Of a DNA stretch of 64,000 nt, positions 63,572 through 64,000 are shown in pieces (within the stretch, counting starts at the first letter, position 1; every line of letters begins with the position of its first letter). Where the stretch lies: positions 50,285 to 114,284 of the forward strand of contig JAGFNQ010000187.1 in the NCBI GenBank assembly GCA_024364735.1, read 5' to 3'. The position numbers and the translations under genes are program-made. The notes below the pieces were generated by a model. It was not told the DNA's origin. It ran no database searches and saw only the letters and a program-made list of their open reading frames with translations. Source of the stretch: Boesenbergia rotunda. Its lineage: Eukaryota > Streptophyta > Magnoliopsida > Zingiberales > Zingiberaceae.

Positions 63572-64000
63572 TGTTAGAATTTTAGGGTCATATTGTAATT
63601 ATAAATGTTGTATGTCATCAATTAAATAAGTCAAAAATATTGTGATCTAAATTTTGGAATTATGTAATTTGACGGAAGGGCTTAATTGTTATGAATAAAA
63701 TATTATGGATACCATGTGCTAATTCTAATTTGTTGAGGGGCCAAATTAGAAAAAGACAACCTTTGGATTCTATAAATAGGAGGTTATGGTCCCAGTTTGC
63801 AGAGGATGCTTTTGTTTTGTTTCCCATCGACAAAACTCTTCGGAAACCTAAGGAAGTCTGCAGATTGAAGATCATCTCCGGAGGACCGATTGCAACGATG
63901 GATTCCGGTACGCTTCCGCGACCTTGGTTAATTATCAAGTTTATTATTTCTTAAGAGTTGAATAGAGATTAAGATTGCTCATCAGGATCTCTCGACTTAA
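63572..64000 (+). repeat. 3' LTR, cut by window end
   Basis: 429 bases aligned without gaps to 57257-57685 with 11 differences. The missing 12 bases and the TSD lie outside the window. The LTR ATG (63898-63900) and its donor-like GT are conserved. Confidence 0.93.

Larger units (their letters stand above)
57257..64000 (+). mobile_element. Copia retrotransposon with full but broken gag-pol (TNT1-like), right end outside window
   Basis: 5' LTR 57257-57697, primer site near 57702-57714, long leader, gag (59069-60030), pol (59996-63094) in the Copia order protease, integrase, reverse transcriptase, RNase H, then a 3' LTR from 63572. By alignment to the 5' LTR, the 3' LTR should end 12 bases beyond the window. 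The base pattern before it (TATCT, 57252-57256) predicts a TATCT TSD just past that point. Hand comparison of 429 aligned LTR bases gave 11 differences (2.6 percent), mostly transitions. With 1.3e-8 per site per year that is roughly one million years. A 4-bp duplication, two stop codons and a changed RNase H motif show it is now defective. Confidence 0.93.

Overview
This window looks like a flowering-plant nuclear chromosome, probably a monocot. Two multi-signal plant genes, GC-rich coding sequence against an AT-rich background, and stacked LTR retrotransposons with tRNA-iMet primer sites support this. The species is not identifiable from the sequence alone. Nothing bacterial, organellar or viral was seen.

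Only three likely host genes are present. A six-exon LOG-type cytokinin-activating gene lies at 29468-30508 (+). A single-exon dirigent gene lies at 45781-46347 (-). A small GC-rich, probably membrane-anchored protein gene lies at 56685-57080 (+). The rest is almost all transposable element (TE) sequence.

Left part (1071-28795): a four-level nest. A minus-strand Tat-like Ty3/Gypsy relic (3' LTR 1071-2183, antisense additional ORF 20701-23149, an 81-bp tandem array where pol should be, protease and gag 27165-28785) was hit by a family A solo LTR (2193-20531, TSD TCTCT). That LTR was hit by a minus-strand gag-only Copia element of family B (3495-20325, TSD ACGAG). The B element was in turn hit by two solo LTRs (8495-10490; 10788-12993, TSD ATCAG) and by a second gag-only Copia element (14665-19919, TSD CCGGC). 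A further B solo LTR splits the 81-bp array (25247-26537).

Middle part (31380-52500): four degenerate copies of an LTR family (C), interrupted by family A solo LTRs (33623-37858; 39142-42730), a 2.57-kb gypsy-like solo LTR (34283-36848, TSD ACTAT), another solo LTR (39163-40989, TSD CAATC), a B solo LTR (48511-49837), a SINE (51031-51275, 17-bp TSD) and a Tourist-like MITE (51593-51824).

Right part (52501-64000): a 3-kb tandem-repeat-rich insert flanked by about 450-bp direct duplications, the small gene, then a young Copia element with a full but broken gag-pol (57257 to past the window end).

The most unusual signal is a promoter architecture shared by several unrelated LTR families. Short palindromes (GGGCGCCC in family B, CAGTCGACTG in the gag-only Copia and in the gypsy-like solo LTR, CAATCGATTG variants in family C) occur as pairs. 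The start-to-start distance is fixed, 18 bp in 16 of the B intervals counted and 19 bp in 8 CAGTCGACTG pairs, while the spacer sequence varies. In family B the nearest palindrome sits 8-12 bp upstream of a TATA box in every copy. A second strong signal is a gag start codon inside the LTR of the 57257 element, joined in frame to gag by a predicted 1476-nt intron. All statements come from reading the sequence by eye; no database search was run.
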